This document shows positions 33,815-47,400 of a stretch of DNA of 64,000 bases, one piece after another (the first letter of the stretch is position 1; each line of letters opens with the position of its first letter). Location: positions 62,001-126,000 of the forward strand of contig JASANH010000072.1 of the NCBI GenBank assembly GCA_030248295.1. Reading direction: 5' to 3'. Made by a program: the position numbers and the translations under genes. The notes below the pieces were generated by a model. The model was not told where the DNA came from. It worked only from the letters and a program-made list of their open reading frames with translations, and did not search any database. This stretch comes from Mesodorylaimus sp. YZB2_4. Lineage: Eukaryota; Nematoda; Enoplea; Dorylaimida; Dorylaimidae.

Positions 33815-34175
33815 CCGCCATGATTGTGGTAAATCGGCAGCAACCTCGCCATATCCATCGCACCAGATAAAATATGTGAAGGTTTGTGCAAGAAAAAGGG
33901 CGCGGATCACTGCATCAGTCAGTCAGCTGATCGTGAGAACAAAATTTCATCATAAACTCAAAACAAAAACAGTAAGCGACCCTAGAATCATCTACGTGGT
34001 CACAATCTCCGCCAAAACTCTCTTTACAGAGCACAATTTCCATCAAAATGCTTATGCTACCATAGACCACCAAGAAAATATGCCATATGCATGAATCGAG
34101 GCTATCACAGTGCTCATCCCCCCCCCCCCCCCGACAGAACCTAGTATAAAGCCACGCCTTCAATGCACTCAAATC
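33815..34175. other. Spacer between ENT-like gene and calpain 1, convergent
   Basis: 3' ends of a plus-strand and a minus-strand gene face each other here. A run of about 14 C lies near 34119-34132. No further gene is seen. Confidence 0.4.
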
Positions 34176-37100
34176 TTACTCTAATAAAATACGAGATTCA
34201 ATCAGACCATTAGTGAATATGCGAACCATGAAATCGCCTTCCTCATTCGGTTCGAACGTGGACGGCACCATGCAATAACTCCCGGGCGGCAAGCGAAAAC
34301 GTCCACACACCGACCTCAGATTAATAAACACCGGGCTGCGAGCGCACGATCGATTGCGACTGAAAAACTCCGAGTCCAACCGACTGTACGCATTGTTGGC
34401 CTGAAAGAAAAGCGTTCACTCAGTCAGCCCCGACCTCAGAAGTTGTAGGTTGTAGGCTACCACAGCGACACGATGGCAGGGATGCTCATCATCCAACACC
34501 TCGAGGCCTGCAATGGCACTGGACTGATAGCGTGCCCTATCCTCGAAGCAGCCCCCGAGAAAGACGTACCTGATAAACAGCGAAGCCGATAGGCAGCATG
34601 TCGATGCCAGACCTCTTCATCCCACGCCGATACTTCTGCATGACTGATATGATACACGTGCACAGATTGTCATCGTCGTACGGGTCTGCGTCCTGCAGAT
34701 CGATCATGATCTGAGGATTGGTAGCGAAGGTTCCTGAAACACGATCAGTCCCACACAATAGCTTGGGCCAGTCTGTACTGGGTTAGCACACGCTGGGCTA
34801 CTTATCCCAGAGCTGTGGGTTCGATTCCCGCTCAAGACTGTAAATGCATGTCTCGGTCACATAACCTCCAGTTCAACCACAGGCCCTCTGTGATGAATAC
34901 CCATTTTTAAGTGAATACTGGGCAGGGCAGACCCCGAAACACCCAATATTCCTGAACAGCCCTTACTCAGAAAGTTTCTGCATCCGCCAGCCGTTCGATT
35001 AGCGATCCAGGCCCCGTCGTGATTGGTCGTCCTCCATATTTCGCCCGCCTTGCCCAATCGGACGCCAGTCATGTTCTCGATCTCGTGCATGACATCAGGA
35101 CCGAGATTGCAGATTTCTAATTTCTCAAAATTTCTCATAAAATCATCAAACGACATCCTGAAACGAGAAAAATGATCAACATGACCAAAGGGTGTGGTCG
35201 CTGGACGGATTTCACACCGATCCGATAAGACAGATTTGGCGTGCCCAAATAATCTAGACAAGATCAAAAACAATTGATTGATCGATCAATTTATGATATA
35301 CCGATCTCTATAAATCTAGTGATCGATCAAATATTCGTTGATCGATGAGCAGCATCCGGCGGTCCAATCAATTTCCATTTGTGCGATCGATTAGACCAAT
35401 CAACGGATAATCATCTTCTACTTGAAATCGATCACACGCAATCACGCGATCGCTCCTCAAATGTGCTACCTGACCACACAACCGTTCAGTCAGTCCACCT
35501 CACTCACCAAAATTCTCCATCCTTTGCGAAAACTAAGCCCATCTGTTGTCTTTCAAAGTCGGGTATGCCTCGCCATTCGGGAGAATAGTCACTCCAGGCT
35601 CCATTCCACTCGGCCTCGTTGCCCCATGGGTTGCGAATACGCAAAAGAGGAATCGTACCAAATCGAGTAGACACCTAAAATGGACCATAGCCACAATACC
35701 ACACAAGATAGACAGGCACTACACTCACCATCTTCATGCCAGTGATGCTGTACGCGTGGCCACGAACAAGTCCATTTGACAGTTTCGCTTCCCAAACTCG
35801 TGGATCCGCCTAAAATGACCAAACCAGTCACAGTGACACCCTGGGTCCCCATCGACCCGCTGCCAGTCTGACAATGTGCACCTTGAACACCCCTCATGAG
35901 AACAATCCCATGGCCATTAGGACCCAACCACACGTCTCCTCGACCCCTACTCACCTCCAACGAGCATCCCATCAACGAGCCCAGTTCGAACGCCTTGAAC
36001 ATCATTTGCAGCAGATTCTCAGGCGGCTCCTTCAAATCGATGAATTCAGTCAGGCCGCCCGTGAAGTCTTCCAGTGCCTCGCTATAACCAGAACAAGCAG
36101 TGAGCACAATCAGCACAGCACTGGACCATTCCCACTCACCTCGTCGTACCGCCCTTCAGCGCCTCGTAGCAACCGTACAGCCTGGAACCAGACCAGCCCT
36201 CAGTCGGTACTAGTTACTATATAGCTACCACATGAAGACACTCACTTTGCATATGCCTTCTCCAACAGGGCGCTCCAAAACTCGTTATTCGTGGCCGAAT
36301 GCAAGTACAGCAACTGGCCATTACTCGTCGGCAGTCGATCGTCGATCACCACGTCCACCCATTTGCCGTACTGCCAAAATTGAAAATGAAATATCCCGCA
36401 ATAATTCTCCGTGAAACTTTGATCTGGCGGTATGACTCGATAGAACAGTTCATCGCGCAGCGTCAGTGCAGCCGCCGCCGCCAGCAACCAGCAGTCGCCC
36501 AGTTCACCTTGAACGATGTCGAATCGGCTATGGCCCTCCACAAACAGTTGAGGCTCTTGACTGATTTGCTGGAACGAAAAACAAGTCATCAAAGGCCTGC
36601 TAAATTTAAAAGTGGCGAAAGCATGTCCATCCATCCAGCCTGAAACCGTATTATACACACTCTTCCAGATTTCTGCTTTCCCTTTCCCCTTTCCATTTCA
36701 TTTTGCATTCGCTAGACTGAAGGTAATTCATTTCAAAAGTCGTTAAAATATGGTTTCAGATTGTATTTTGGGACATTTCTTTCTTCAATATCAGCACCCC
36801 CAATCCCTAAGGAGGAGGTCTGGCGTGCAGGGGAGCAGGGTGCCCCCCCCCCCCCCCCCGACTTACCCCTGGTCTCAGCCACTCCACACGTTTCGGTGAT
36901 CTCCGACTGAAAAACAACGATTCATCGCTGGCTGGGAACAACGGGTCTTCAAAGAGTACACGATTTCGTAAGCATTCGTCGCGAAGTCGATAAAATTCTT
37001 GCGCTTGGCCAGGCGGCGGTGCTGGCGCTGGCCTTGGAGGGCCGGGAACGTGGGGCGATGGTTGCGGCGGCACGTAGGGATCGACCTAAACACAACACCA

Positions 37101-40038
37101 GTCACAATGATCCATACCCTCAGCCACCCGTTAACTGACCTTTCTTTTAAACTTTCCACTGATAATATTGTCCAAAATGACCTTTCCCAAGTCGCCCAAC
37201 TTGTTGTCCTTGCCATTCGTTCCAAATAAGGCATTGCCTGCCACAGCACCAACAATGCGCCCCGTTCGAGGATCGATGCCCAAGTACTTATGGGCACCCA
37301 CGGCTGAAACACAACCAGTCATTCCCCATTCCGACCATGCATCCAAGTCCAAGCACTCACCAACCAAGTGGCCGAACGCTTCGATCAAACCTCCTTTCAA
37401 TCTATCTTTGGGCGTATTCGAACCTGAAAAGGCACCCTGCTAGTCTCATTCGGGGAAGGGGGCAGCCTGACGTACCTCCTTTTTTCACTCCTCCACCACC
37501 AACCAAACCGCCAATAATCTTGCCGATGCTGAATCCACCGCCGCCGCCAGATTTGCTTTTTCCGCCTGCAAAAACTACGATTTCCAAACTCTCCAAGACT
37601 GCACATTATTTATTCACCTCCGCCACCAGCCAAAATGTTTCCAATCATGCCAGTAACACCTGAAAACGCACTCATTACTCCTCGATCGATGTCAGAAAGT
37701 CACTTCCTTACTTCCGCCACCACCTCCTCCACTCCCGCCTCCAATAATGCCACTAATTATGCCTCCGATATTCGGCCCGCTGCCTGATCAAACAAAGAAC
37801 AAATCTTAATTTCCCGCCAAAATTTGAATCTCGCGCAAAATTACAAAGATCTCTTAACCTCTTTTTTAGAAATTCGCTCCCTCCTGGCCTTGATCTGACC
37901 CTTCTAAATTCGTGATTCCCTGTTAAAACAGGCGTGGATATCTGCACTGCACTGGTTCAGGGACCTGCGCTGCCTCTCCTAGGTCAGGGTCAGACACGAG
38001 ACTGAGACTGCGATCGAGTGACTGATTTGGTTTGAGGGCATCGGTCGAGGACTGGCCTGCGCTGCTCTGATACCTGCGGTCCCAAGTCAGTCAGAATCCG
38101 CTCGCTCCGCTCCCCCCCCCCCAGAATTGGAGTCTATATACGCCCTTGCGGTGTGGCGTGTTGGGTACTAAACTCAACGGGAGGTGTCGTGGACTACATG
38201 GGGTCGTTCCTGCGGCTTGAGTCTTCCTCTGACTCGGCCTAGATATCCCAAGAGCGAGCCAAACGTGTTGTTCCAAGACATGGCCCACCTCCACTTTTCT
38301 TCCCGCCTCCGATAAAACCACCGATCAAATCGGTCAGCGCTCCCTCGTTGCCATCGTGTCGTTTCTGCGTCTCGTACTCGGACTGGCCCTGCGCACCATA
38401 TCCACCGCCATAGGCACCTTGAGACTGGACAGGTGCGCCAGGATATCCTGAATAGAAACAGTCAAAAAGCGTCACAGATCCCTCGGCTTGCACTTACCAT
38501 ATCCATATCCTGTTCCTGGCGCTGGTGGATATCCACCTGCACTAGGAGCTGGCGGGTACGAAGGTCCTGAACTGGGAGCAGGAGGATACGCTGCTCCTGC
38601 GCTCGGTGCTGGAGGGTAGGCCGAAGCATAACTGGGCATTGGAGGATACCCGCCGCCACCAGGATAACTGCCGTAGCTGGGTGCGGGCGGGTAGAACGAG
38701 CCTGACGGTGCTGGTGGCGCAGGATAAGCTGCATATGCGGTCGGGTACGGTGGATCGCCGCCAGGCATCGGCGGGTAGGGTGTGCCCCCACCACCATACG
38801 ATAAAGGGTACGCCGCATCAGCTGCTGGGTACAGATTAGGAGCACTCGGAGGTGGAGGATACCCAGCGCCTCCATAACTGGATGGCGGCGGGTACGGTGC
38901 ACCTATAACAGGAAGACATCTTATCAATATCTTTTTATGAACTCAATGAGTCCTTAATTTAAAGAACCTTGGAACCTGTTGCACAAACGACATCCAAGGT
39001 GGGGCGGTTGATGGAACCCATGGGCTCCTGCACTCGAAGTAGTGCAAGTCTATTTTATAAACATCCCAAAAATGCACTAAACTTGTAATAAAGAGGCTTT
39101 GTAATTTTAATTAAAACCCAAAAAATTGCGTCTTGAGTGGGATTCGAACCCGCAACTCTGGTATTACTGATTCAGCATCACAAGCACGCTACACCCATCA
39201 ACCCTCTCAGGATCGGGCACCTCCTGTATTTTCAGCTGTTGTGAAATCGCTTTCCTAACGATTCGCCCTGTCCTAGGGGAACGATACACGCCCTTTACCC
39301 TAATTCCCAAGGGTAAAAGTCTGAAATTGCGCCTGGAACCCCTCCTTATTATACACCTGTACAGTGTACACAATCAACATCGCTGACTGGGTATCCAAGG
39401 TGGTGTAGACCCCCCTAAAAAATTTTTGAAAAATTTTGTAAAGGGGGGACCCTTCTCATTTTATAGACCTCCCTGTCCCGCCCGGCAAGGCAGGGTGTGC
39501 AGGTAACTTTACTGTTTTTACCCCCCCTCCCCTATTTTTTACAGAAGAAAATTTTTTTACATGGCGGAGACCCTCCTGTCCCGCCCGGCGAGGTTGTGCA
39601 GGTGCTTTTGCTATTTTTGACCCCACCCACCCCCCAAAAGAAAAATTCCATTTTTTTATCTAGTAAAAAAGACCCCATGTTTTGCCTTGGAAGGCCCAAA
39701 CTAACTAATTTTCGCGGGAAAAATTTAAATTTAAAAAAATTCAATTTTTACAAGAAACCAAATTGGGCCGCAAAGTCGCGGACCCCGACCCCCCCCCCCC
39801 CCCCGGAAGAAGATCAGACCCCCCTCCCCGCAGACGAAGTCAGAGATGTTGTGCACAATCCTGGTCCTGGCGGTACCCCATCCATACCTGTATTCTGGCC
39901 CCCAGTCGGGGCGGCCACATCGGCATTCATCAATTGCGGGGGTCGAAACCCAATCAAACCATTAAAATCGCCCGGTTTCAACAGAATTTCTTGACATTGA
40001 TCATCGGCCATTGCGTAACTCGGATAAACACTCGTCAT
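34176..40038 (-). CDS. Calpain 1: calcium-type cysteine protease without EF-hands, Pro/Tyr- and Gly-rich N-terminus
   Basis: About 17 exons. The N-terminal ones are 40038-39888, 38902-38498, about 38447-38290 and four small Gly-rich exons at 37.8-37.4 kb, then about 37303-37139 and 37086-36868. The protease core lies at about 36569-35509, and the C2-like domain III at about 35158-34967, 34733-34571 and 34400-34176. All catalytic motifs are present: Cys in [11 protein letters not shown], His in RGHAYSIT, Asn in IRNPWGNE. Exon 2 repeats YPPAPS-type units about ten times; a Gly-rich IIGG/GLVGG stretch follows. The protein ends at domain III ([24 protein letters not shown]) with no penta-EF-hand, like nematode CLP-1 and other atypical calpains. 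Intracellular, Ca-regulated limited proteolysis is the family role. It lies in tandem with calpain 2. Confidence 0.9.
34774..34850 (+). repeat. tRNA-like sequence in a calpain 1 intron
   Basis: GGGTTAGCACACGCTGGGC, a CTGGG/CCCAG anticodon-like stem, and GTGGGTTCGATTCCCGC (perfect T-arm) occur in tRNA order. No matching acceptor stem is seen. ctcaagac follows the T-arm here and at 39126-39133 in the other copy, suggesting one SINE family rather than a tRNA gene. Confidence 0.5.
39120..39205 (-). repeat. tRNA-like sequence in calpain 1 intron 1
   Basis: On the minus strand: TGTAGCGTGCTTG, then GTTGCGGGTTCGAATCCCAC and CTCAAGACG. The T-arm and the following CTCAAGAC match the element at 34774-34850. 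No acceptor stem is seen. Confidence 0.5.
39400..39660. repeat. Two-copy tandem repeat of about 100 bp in calpain 1 intron 1
   Basis: The block with tgtcccgcccggc and tgtgcaggt followed by tttttaccccccc occurs near 39470-39545 and again near 39575-39640. It is AT-rich with C-runs and non-coding. A longer C-run follows at about 39788-39803. Confidence 0.5.
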
Positions 40039-41140
40039 TCTAGTCTTTTTCTACTGGTGCTTCGAAAAGTGGCTGCCTGAAAATGGGCTCAATTTAACAA
40101 AAAACAAAACATAACGTTTAAGACCGCGATTATATCACTTTCGCAAGTCATTCCGTTAAAAACGAGACACTATTTCAACAGCGCAAGTTCCTTCTCGCCA
40201 AGAAATGGTAAGAACTGTTGCGAAAATCACGAAAACATTCCGGCACGTACAGTCAGTACAGCCTATTTTATAAAACACTCCTTGCATTGAAGTGAAATCA
40301 TCTAGCCGAGTCGTAAAATTGATAAGATAAACACAAAAAAGCGCACCAAAAGCAATCAAACTGAATCGTCTCGTCGAACGGGCCAGCTTACAACAAAGTA
40401 CGAGGACACTCACTGCTTCCGTCTCGGCTCTAATTGAAACTAGTTCCGGGCAAAGACGTCATTGCACCATCACCATGCACGCGCCCGAAAGTGATTCACG
40501 GAAAACGATCACGCCGCGATGACTCAACCAAAACCTCTCAAAGTCGCGTAAAATAGGGAGTTAGAAGAGGTTTCGGAGGTCAATAGGAAGTGGAAAAGCA
40601 CCTGGTGTTTTTGAAAGCGAATTTGGCCGGTTATTTACTCGGACTATTTACTTAAATGGACGCATTCTCTTCAAAAAACGTTGCAAAAAGGCAAGAAGCG
40701 CCGCAATGTAAAGCACCCGCCAACTTCTTGCAAAAAGAAAGAAGACTTTTTGAAAAAGAAGGAAAGACAAGGAAGTAACATTTTAGCGCCCTCAAGCAGA
40801 CAACAAACAGTTTCTTATAGCAAGAAGCGCGATATTCAATTTCCGATGAGTTTGTGCAACAGAAAAGTTACAGGCGCAGTAATGGACGGCACGATTACTT
40901 CCAAAACTGTGTGATGCAGCAAAATACAAGTAACCTCTGCCAGGTGCCGATTGATTTCTTTTCACAGCTCCGAAAGCACTGACTAGTGCAACTTCTTGAT
41001 CAAATATTTTTCTTTCAACGAGTAACTAGTTATCTGCGCCGACAAGTGCTCTGGTTCACGAACTTTCGTTGAGTGTCGTATCTGAAAAAGAAAATTGGTG
41101 AGGGTCCTTAAATCGACGCTGAAACTCCCATGTTCAAACT
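40039..41140. other. Upstream region of calpain 1; no gene called
   Basis: It should contain the calpain 1 promoter and 5' untranslated sequence. A minus-strand frame at 40156-40413 contains a hydrophobic stretch but matches nothing known. 40680-40760 is Lys-codon-rich low complexity (aag/aaa). No RNA gene is seen. Confidence 0.4.
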
Positions 41141-42375
41141 TTACTACGCCCATTCAGAAGTTCAGACAAGTCGTCAGCGAATCATCGACGACGCACCTAA
41201 TCTATCATCATTTAAGGCCGCACTCGTCCTCGCCAGCACGACTGGTCTGCACTTACTTGAACATCAAATCCATATGCTTCTCGGAGCACGTGATCGGGCC
41301 CAGTCCGAATAGTTTGTGCGCCGTGTCCGAGACCTGATCGTAGAGCGCCTCGAACTGGCACTTCTTGCCTCGTCAGGAAGTGCTGCCGCTGGCTCCTATG
41401 TATACACAAACGAAACGAGCACTGTGAGGGCTTCAAGCGCCATGAATACCAGAAAAAAAATCGTGGGCTCCATGTGGGTTGAGCGCCCAGCGATAGGACA
41501 AGGGTTGAGCCAGTTCACCTGATGTGCCATCACTCAGAACCTCGAAACAGTTGTCATTAGTCATAAATTCAAAGCGCATGTTCGTCATTGTGAGTGGCCA
41601 AGAGATACATTGGATGAATTCATAAACAAGATGGTAATACATGACACCAAATGGTCAGCACAAGCATTTTAGGCAGCATGCGTGAACAAGAATATCGATC
41701 TGTTATGGGCGATTCCATCTTTAGCATGCTTACCCATCTTGTCGCCCCCGGCCTATCGGTTAAGGCGTTTGCCTCTCACGCTGGGTCCAGACTTACAGGG
41801 GAGGGTTCGACACCCGCCTGCGTACAAAACATGATTGTCAAATATGGTTTCCTTAGCCCCCCGAGTGCGCTGTATAGTGCTTGACTATGGATAATATATG
41901 AGATGACACGACATACCACCTTTACCTGACCTTAGTTTCCACCCTTTCAGGTACACCCTTATAATGTATCTCAACTCTTCTGTGGCAGCTCCCGCCCATA
42001 CCTTCTTCAGTATCGATGACGGCAACTTACCCTGGGCTTTCAGTTTCGTCGCTCTCCGACAGCATTGTCCAGCGCGCATTAATCGATGCCATTCAGCACC
42101 AAGTTCCTGTTCGTCATCTGGGACGAGTTTAAACGAGGCGTGCACCTGGAATGCAGAATGAAGCGGATGCAGTGCAACTTAAAACATTAGCAAGCGATAC
42201 CAGCACCACCAGCCCCATCTACTGTGCTCACCCGTTACTTCAGCGGCCGAGACCCTGCTCTCTTGAGGACATGCGTGCTGACCTACATAGTTCCATTCGC
42301 CCAATATCGAACCAGCACTGGTTCGCACTATTGGACGGAGTGACTGGTGGAGCTTTTGCGCCACGCTAAAAATCC
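41141..42375 (-). CDS. Unrecognised multi-exon gene candidate between the calpains
   Basis: Several minus-strand exons have good splice sites and agreeing phases. 42145-42031 (GCATTCCAG| .. CAGG|GTAAGT) encodes VHASFKLVPDDEQELGAEWH and RAGQCCRRATKLKAQ. It joins in phase 1 to about 41371-41238, encoding CQFEALYDQVSDTAHKLFGL and GPITCSEKHMDLMF, then after AA|GTAAGT to a short final exon ending in a stop near 41141. An exon near 42368-42292 (VAQKLHQSLRPIVRTSAGS) precedes in phase 0. Further candidates at about 42395-42510 and 42776-42832 could extend it. I do not recognise the family, the start is not found, and Cys residues are frequent. A tRNA-like repeat (41745-41830) lies in its intron. It could also be a decayed gene. 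Confidence 0.35.
41745..41832 (+). repeat. tRNA-like sequence
   Basis: GGCCTATCGGTTAAGGCG (A-box type) and GGAGGGTTCGACACCCGCC (B box/T-arm) are separated by an anticodon-like CTCTCACGC and an extra arm. The acceptor stem is poor, so it is more likely a SINE head than a functional tRNA. Confidence 0.45.
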
Positions 42376-44470
42376 AGGGCAGCCTACCAAGTCTTTCGAC
42401 TTATTGTTAGTCCATGCCTGAAACATTGCCCTGACGGGCGACGGTCGCAGCTGGTGCTCCGTGAGAGTATCGATTGCCAGCCGATTCTTTACAACACCAT
42501 TCTCGTCACTCTTTTCAAGTAGCGATCATATTTTCGTTCACTTTTCCACTCGACAACGGATGCCTAATAAGTTGAAGAAAAGCTGTGGCCGATTCATCAT
42601 ATTTTCTCGCAATTTGACACAAGCCACGAAGCGATCACTGGACAACCCGCCACTGTGGAACACGATATCACAAAGAATACAAGACTTGTTTCCGCGACGA
42701 GCTATTATCTCTAAATAAGAATCAGAAAATGTCCAAATCCTAGGTCTAGTAGCGAGGCGAAGTAACTTACTTGCGACCCCACGATAAAGCAATCCTCCAA
42801 GCCAAATACAACGGAGGCAGGGACGACTAGAACGAATCAATGATTAGATGACAATGAGTCCCATTGCCCCGCGAGGAACCAAACCAGTCTTGTTGTTCCA
42901 GGTCATCGCTCGGCACCCCTTCTGCCTGACACCGCCTCCAGCCGAACGGAATGGTTTGCTAGTCGAAGAAGGGGCATTGTGTTCAGGTATGTCACGCATG
43001 CAGCACGTGAGGTCCACAAATCTGGGATTGGGTCCTGTACTTGTAGGAGGTGAGTTTGGCCTGTGCAGAAGGTAGTGTATCTGGTTGCCTTAACTGGCCG
43101 CCTTATACACGGAGCAGTATGTAATTGCCTTGACTGGCCGCCACATACAGCGTATCAGTTGCCTTCGTTGGCCGCTCGATACGCTCCTCCAGGCGAGTCT
43201 GAAACCCGTCGGGTCGATGTCTCGGGCATCTACGACTAGGTGACCTGCCTCTAAAGTTTCTGAGTCCGTCCGCTATCCGCGGTGTCTTCTCCAATGTAGT
43301 CCGCCCATTACATACTGTACTAATGCACGCATGCTTTTCATGGGGTATTCTAATAACAGAATTTCGTGCCAGTGGCTCAAATCAAGATGAACTGCAATGA
43401 ATGACATCCAGTTGCAGGTCCATGAAGACAAAATAAGTTTGCAGAATTCACAAAATTCTGTGCGTACAGTATTCCTTAAAACTGGTTGCAGTACAGACTG
43501 TTCATACTCGTGCCTGGCCGGCGCAGGAGAGAATGTGGCCCAAAAAAAGTCCGAGCGTAGCATATACCTGTGGCTGAAACATCAACCTGAGGGGTTGACT
43601 TCTACCAGCCCAGTCGATCACTCTCTCCGCTCCGACTCGCCAAAGCACGCCAGCAGAGGGTTGCAAAGTTTATTCAAAAGTTCACCCAGGGCCAATAAAA
43701 TTTCATTTGGTGTATAGACGAGGGCCATATTCCAAGGGGATGCATTCAAAAGGAGCTTAGATTTTCTACGTTGACTTTCAAACACTTTTTAGCAATTTTC
43801 GACCAGATAGTCCTGAGTAAATTTCTTCCATATTCCCACACGCGGCTTCAAAGATCCCTCACACCCGCGATCAACCGATCTCATGATCGATTTTAGCCAA
43901 ACTGACGAAACAGCGGCCAAATCAGACACCCTTATGGAAAAGTGAATAGTTCGATCACTCTCAAGCGTGGACCGACCACGTTTGGTCAGCCTGAATCAAC
44001 ATACCCCAGGGATAAGGGTTACTAAATCCTTACTTGCAACCCCATACTATAAGATTCAAGTTGGGACTTAGGGGTCATAAGTGACCACCTTCGGCTTATC
44101 CAGATTACTAAAACCAATTTTCGAGTTCTTAGTCCCAGCTAAACGAGTTTTCTTACACTCTTATTCGCCAATGAAACATAAAAAAAAACATTTCCTTTTA
44201 CTCTCTGTGCTATATCCTTCTAAATCCACGACCACTAGTGCAATGCAATCCACTAAATACGCACACTGGCAAGTGCACAAGACAAAAGCCGCACTAATTC
44301 CATCGGCAACAGCATTTCAAAATCAAGAACATAAAAAACAAACGAATAATGCAAAATAAAACATTTTTACTGGATCATAGAAATTGGAAAATCTATTCCT
44401 CGCTTATTCTCAGTTCGCACACGAAAAAGTGCAAATCTCAAATCTTTTAGGACCACCCGATGGCCCCTCG
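42376..44470. other. Intergenic, repeat-bearing
   Basis: 43085-43165 has a threefold short repeat (ggttgcctt, ttgactggccgcc, tggccgc). 43565-43670 is a copy of the repeat at 2590-2830. 43860-43960 is GATC-rich. 42395-42510 and 42776-42832 hold splice-bounded open segments that may belong to the unrecognised gene to the left. No other gene is seen. Confidence 0.4.
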
Positions 44471-47400
44471 TTACACTGGTTGGATTTCGAGGCCTGCATG
44501 CGAGAAGAAGCGTAGCATGAACGCGCCTTCCTGTCCCGGCTCGTAGGTGGATGGTATGACCACGTACTGGCCAGGTGGCAATCGGAAACGACCACACACC
44601 TCGCGAAGATTGATGAAGATAGGACTACGAGCGCAGGCTTTGTTCGAGGCCACGAAATCGGCGCCCAAACGACCTTCGTTGCCATCGACCTGCAAGAATG
44701 TGGTATTAGACTGGGGTCTTGCACTGTCACAGGACCGTGACCCGAGGCGGGATGGATGGGTGCACCGCACTCTGGATGATTCCAGGCGACTCCAGGTCTA
44801 CAAACACAACCACGAACAGCTGCACTGTACGTACAAGGCGGCTGTGTGCACAGGCTGGATAGCCCTACATTGGAGAAGATATCACGAGGAGCGGATGGTC
44901 TCACAAACTCTCCAGACACGCCTCCTAGTCGAGGGAGCCAGGGACATTAATCCGACGGGTTTCTGCCTCGCCTGCAGGTGCGCTCTGTAGGTGAGTCTAT
45001 AGTGCCTGCAGATGCCGGCAAGGGCAGCCAAGCACACCACTACAGTGGGCATGAAAACTATGATTGCTGAGATTATAAAAGTCACAATCGGGTCAGTATT
45101 TGAGCCTTGGAAGAAAATTTATGCATATTCTAGCAGAATTTTGCCACAGCATTGTAGTGTGCCAGCTTGCCATAGCGAGAGACCATGCCCACTCATCACC
45201 TAACAGCTGCAACAGGAAATCCCCAGGGGATCGCCAGCAGCACCCACAGTGCCCATCCCAAAGCAGAGAGACCAAGCAAGCATACCTTGTAGACTGAGAA
45301 CCCAATAGGCATCATGTCCAAACCCTTGTCGCGCTGCTCGCGCCGATATTTCTGGAGAACGGCAATTATGCACGTGCAGAGATTGTCTCGAGAATTCGGA
45401 TCTTTTTGGGGCAAGGACAACAAATATTGAGGGTTGTTGGGAAACGTTCCTGCAAATAAAATTGGTTGGGTTTAAAGGCACAAGCCTCCATATCACTTTT
45501 GGCGGGATTTCAAATTTGTGCCAACTAGCAGTCCCTGCCAGGCGGGAAATTCAAAATCCACGAAGGTCTTCGGGCTTGGGTCAAATTAGCCCGCCAACAA
45601 CTTCAGTAAATCCTCGGTTGAAACGCACAGCACATGCGCCTTTGCGAGAAAATATTAGACCCTTTCAACTTGCACAGAGGCGGGAAATTCAAAAGTCAAT
45701 AAATAAGCTTACTCAAAAAATTACGGCATCCTCCCGCAGACTCTCCGACCCATTCACCGTCTTCTTCGCGGGCATTCCAAGTTTCTTTCACTTCACTAAC
45801 ACCAGTCATTTCGTAAATCTCGTTCATCACTTCAGGACCCAAATTGCAAATTTCTACTTTCGACATATTTGCGCAGAAATCGTCGAAATTCATCCTGAAA
45901 CAAAAAGAGGGTCACTGGAAACCACCAGGCTTTTCCTGGGGGCCTTGGTCATTCACTCAGAAAACCGCCTAAAAGTACCAATTCCCTAAAAGAAATATGA
46001 CATACCAGCTTTCTCCATCGTGCGCGAACTTGAGTCCTAGTTCTTCCTTCTCATCGTCGGACACGCTGCTCCATTCGGGCGAGTTATCACTCCAGGCTCC
46101 GTTCCATTCGTGTTGATTTCCCCAAGGATTACTGGAAGAGAACACAAATCCTAGCTTGATCCAAGAAAGATATGAGAAACAGCCAAATATCTTACCGGAA
46201 ACGAATCAATGGTGTACCATTCACCTGAAAATAGAAGACAGCAATAGCAGCGAGAACAAGTTGGAGCATCGTCCTGGACACAAGTCTCATGCACTGTGCA
46301 CGTTCGCACTGATTTTGGTATTCCCGCCTTTTTCTTTTGAAATGCTGTAGGCACTTAACTGGCAATCGATACTCTGCACGGAGCCAGCTAGTGGCAGCGT
46401 CCCCCGTCAGAGTGATGTTTCAACAATGGACTAGGTCGGAAGACTTTGAGTCCATAAACCTTGGATTTCACCCCAGATCGCATGCCAGAACTTGCTTTTG
46501 AGTCGTTATTTGAATCATAAAATAACTAATATACAAAATCATCACAAAATTTGGGGCAAAGATTTATCGATTTTAAGGATTTCAATTATATTCCATTCAA
46601 ATGTACTTGATGACTAACTCTTTGAAATTGTCGTTCGCTCTCCAGATTAAGCATGAAATTGCATTTGAATACTCAATTGGTGCCAAATGGGAAACAAGAA
46701 ACAGCTGAGCAAAAAATCATAGCCGGTAGCACAACAGGCGCATGCGCACCAAATTTGCAGAATCGCCGCTTCCAGGCCATTTATCTAAATTCTTAGCGAT
46801 AACGCAAGCTGATGTCAGCGAAATTTTTGTAGAGAAAAATGTGCTCGATAAAGCAGATATAATTTTAAGGCTTTTTGGGCGTTTTGGGATTCCTCAATTA
46901 CTTTTCGTGAATAACTGCGATGCGAATGGAAAAACAGATTCAAAATTTTCTAATAAAAGTAGTAACAGCAAAAAGGGACATTTAGTCGGTAGTGAATATT
47001 TCTCTCTACAAAATTGTCGCTGATATAAGCCCACGTTATCACTGAAAATTTTGAGAAAAATTACCCAAGAGTAACAGGCACAAAAAACGTATTTCGATGG
47101 GTGTGTGTGCACCCGACTATTCTGTAATTAGGGCATACGTAATTGAACAGCATTGAAAAGAATTTCAGACTTTCCCATCTACGACTCTGAACTCCTGCAC
47201 ATTCCTTCCTATTCTGATCCAGACATGAAACATCGACGCCAGGCTTACCATTTTCATGGCTGTAATACTGTATGCGTGTCCTTTGATTAAACCATTTGGC
47301 ATTTTGGCTTCGTAGATTTGCGGATCAGCCTGAAAAAAAATCAAAAACTTGGCTCATTTTGCATCATAAATCTACTTTTCGCGATGCTCAGATTCGTTTT

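Noticed and set aside
38462-38902. 146 aa minus-strand frame rich in Arg/His/Leu
   Set aside because: Alternate frame of the calpain 1 exon encoding YPPAPS repeats.
40156-40413. Minus-strand 85 aa frame with a hydrophobic segment upstream of calpain 1
   Set aside because: It could be a type II membrane protein start, but no splice-linked continuation or family match was found.
43940-44080. Possible rRNA fragment (accccagggataagggtt)
   Set aside because: Only a short resemblance; the surrounding sequence does not follow rRNA.
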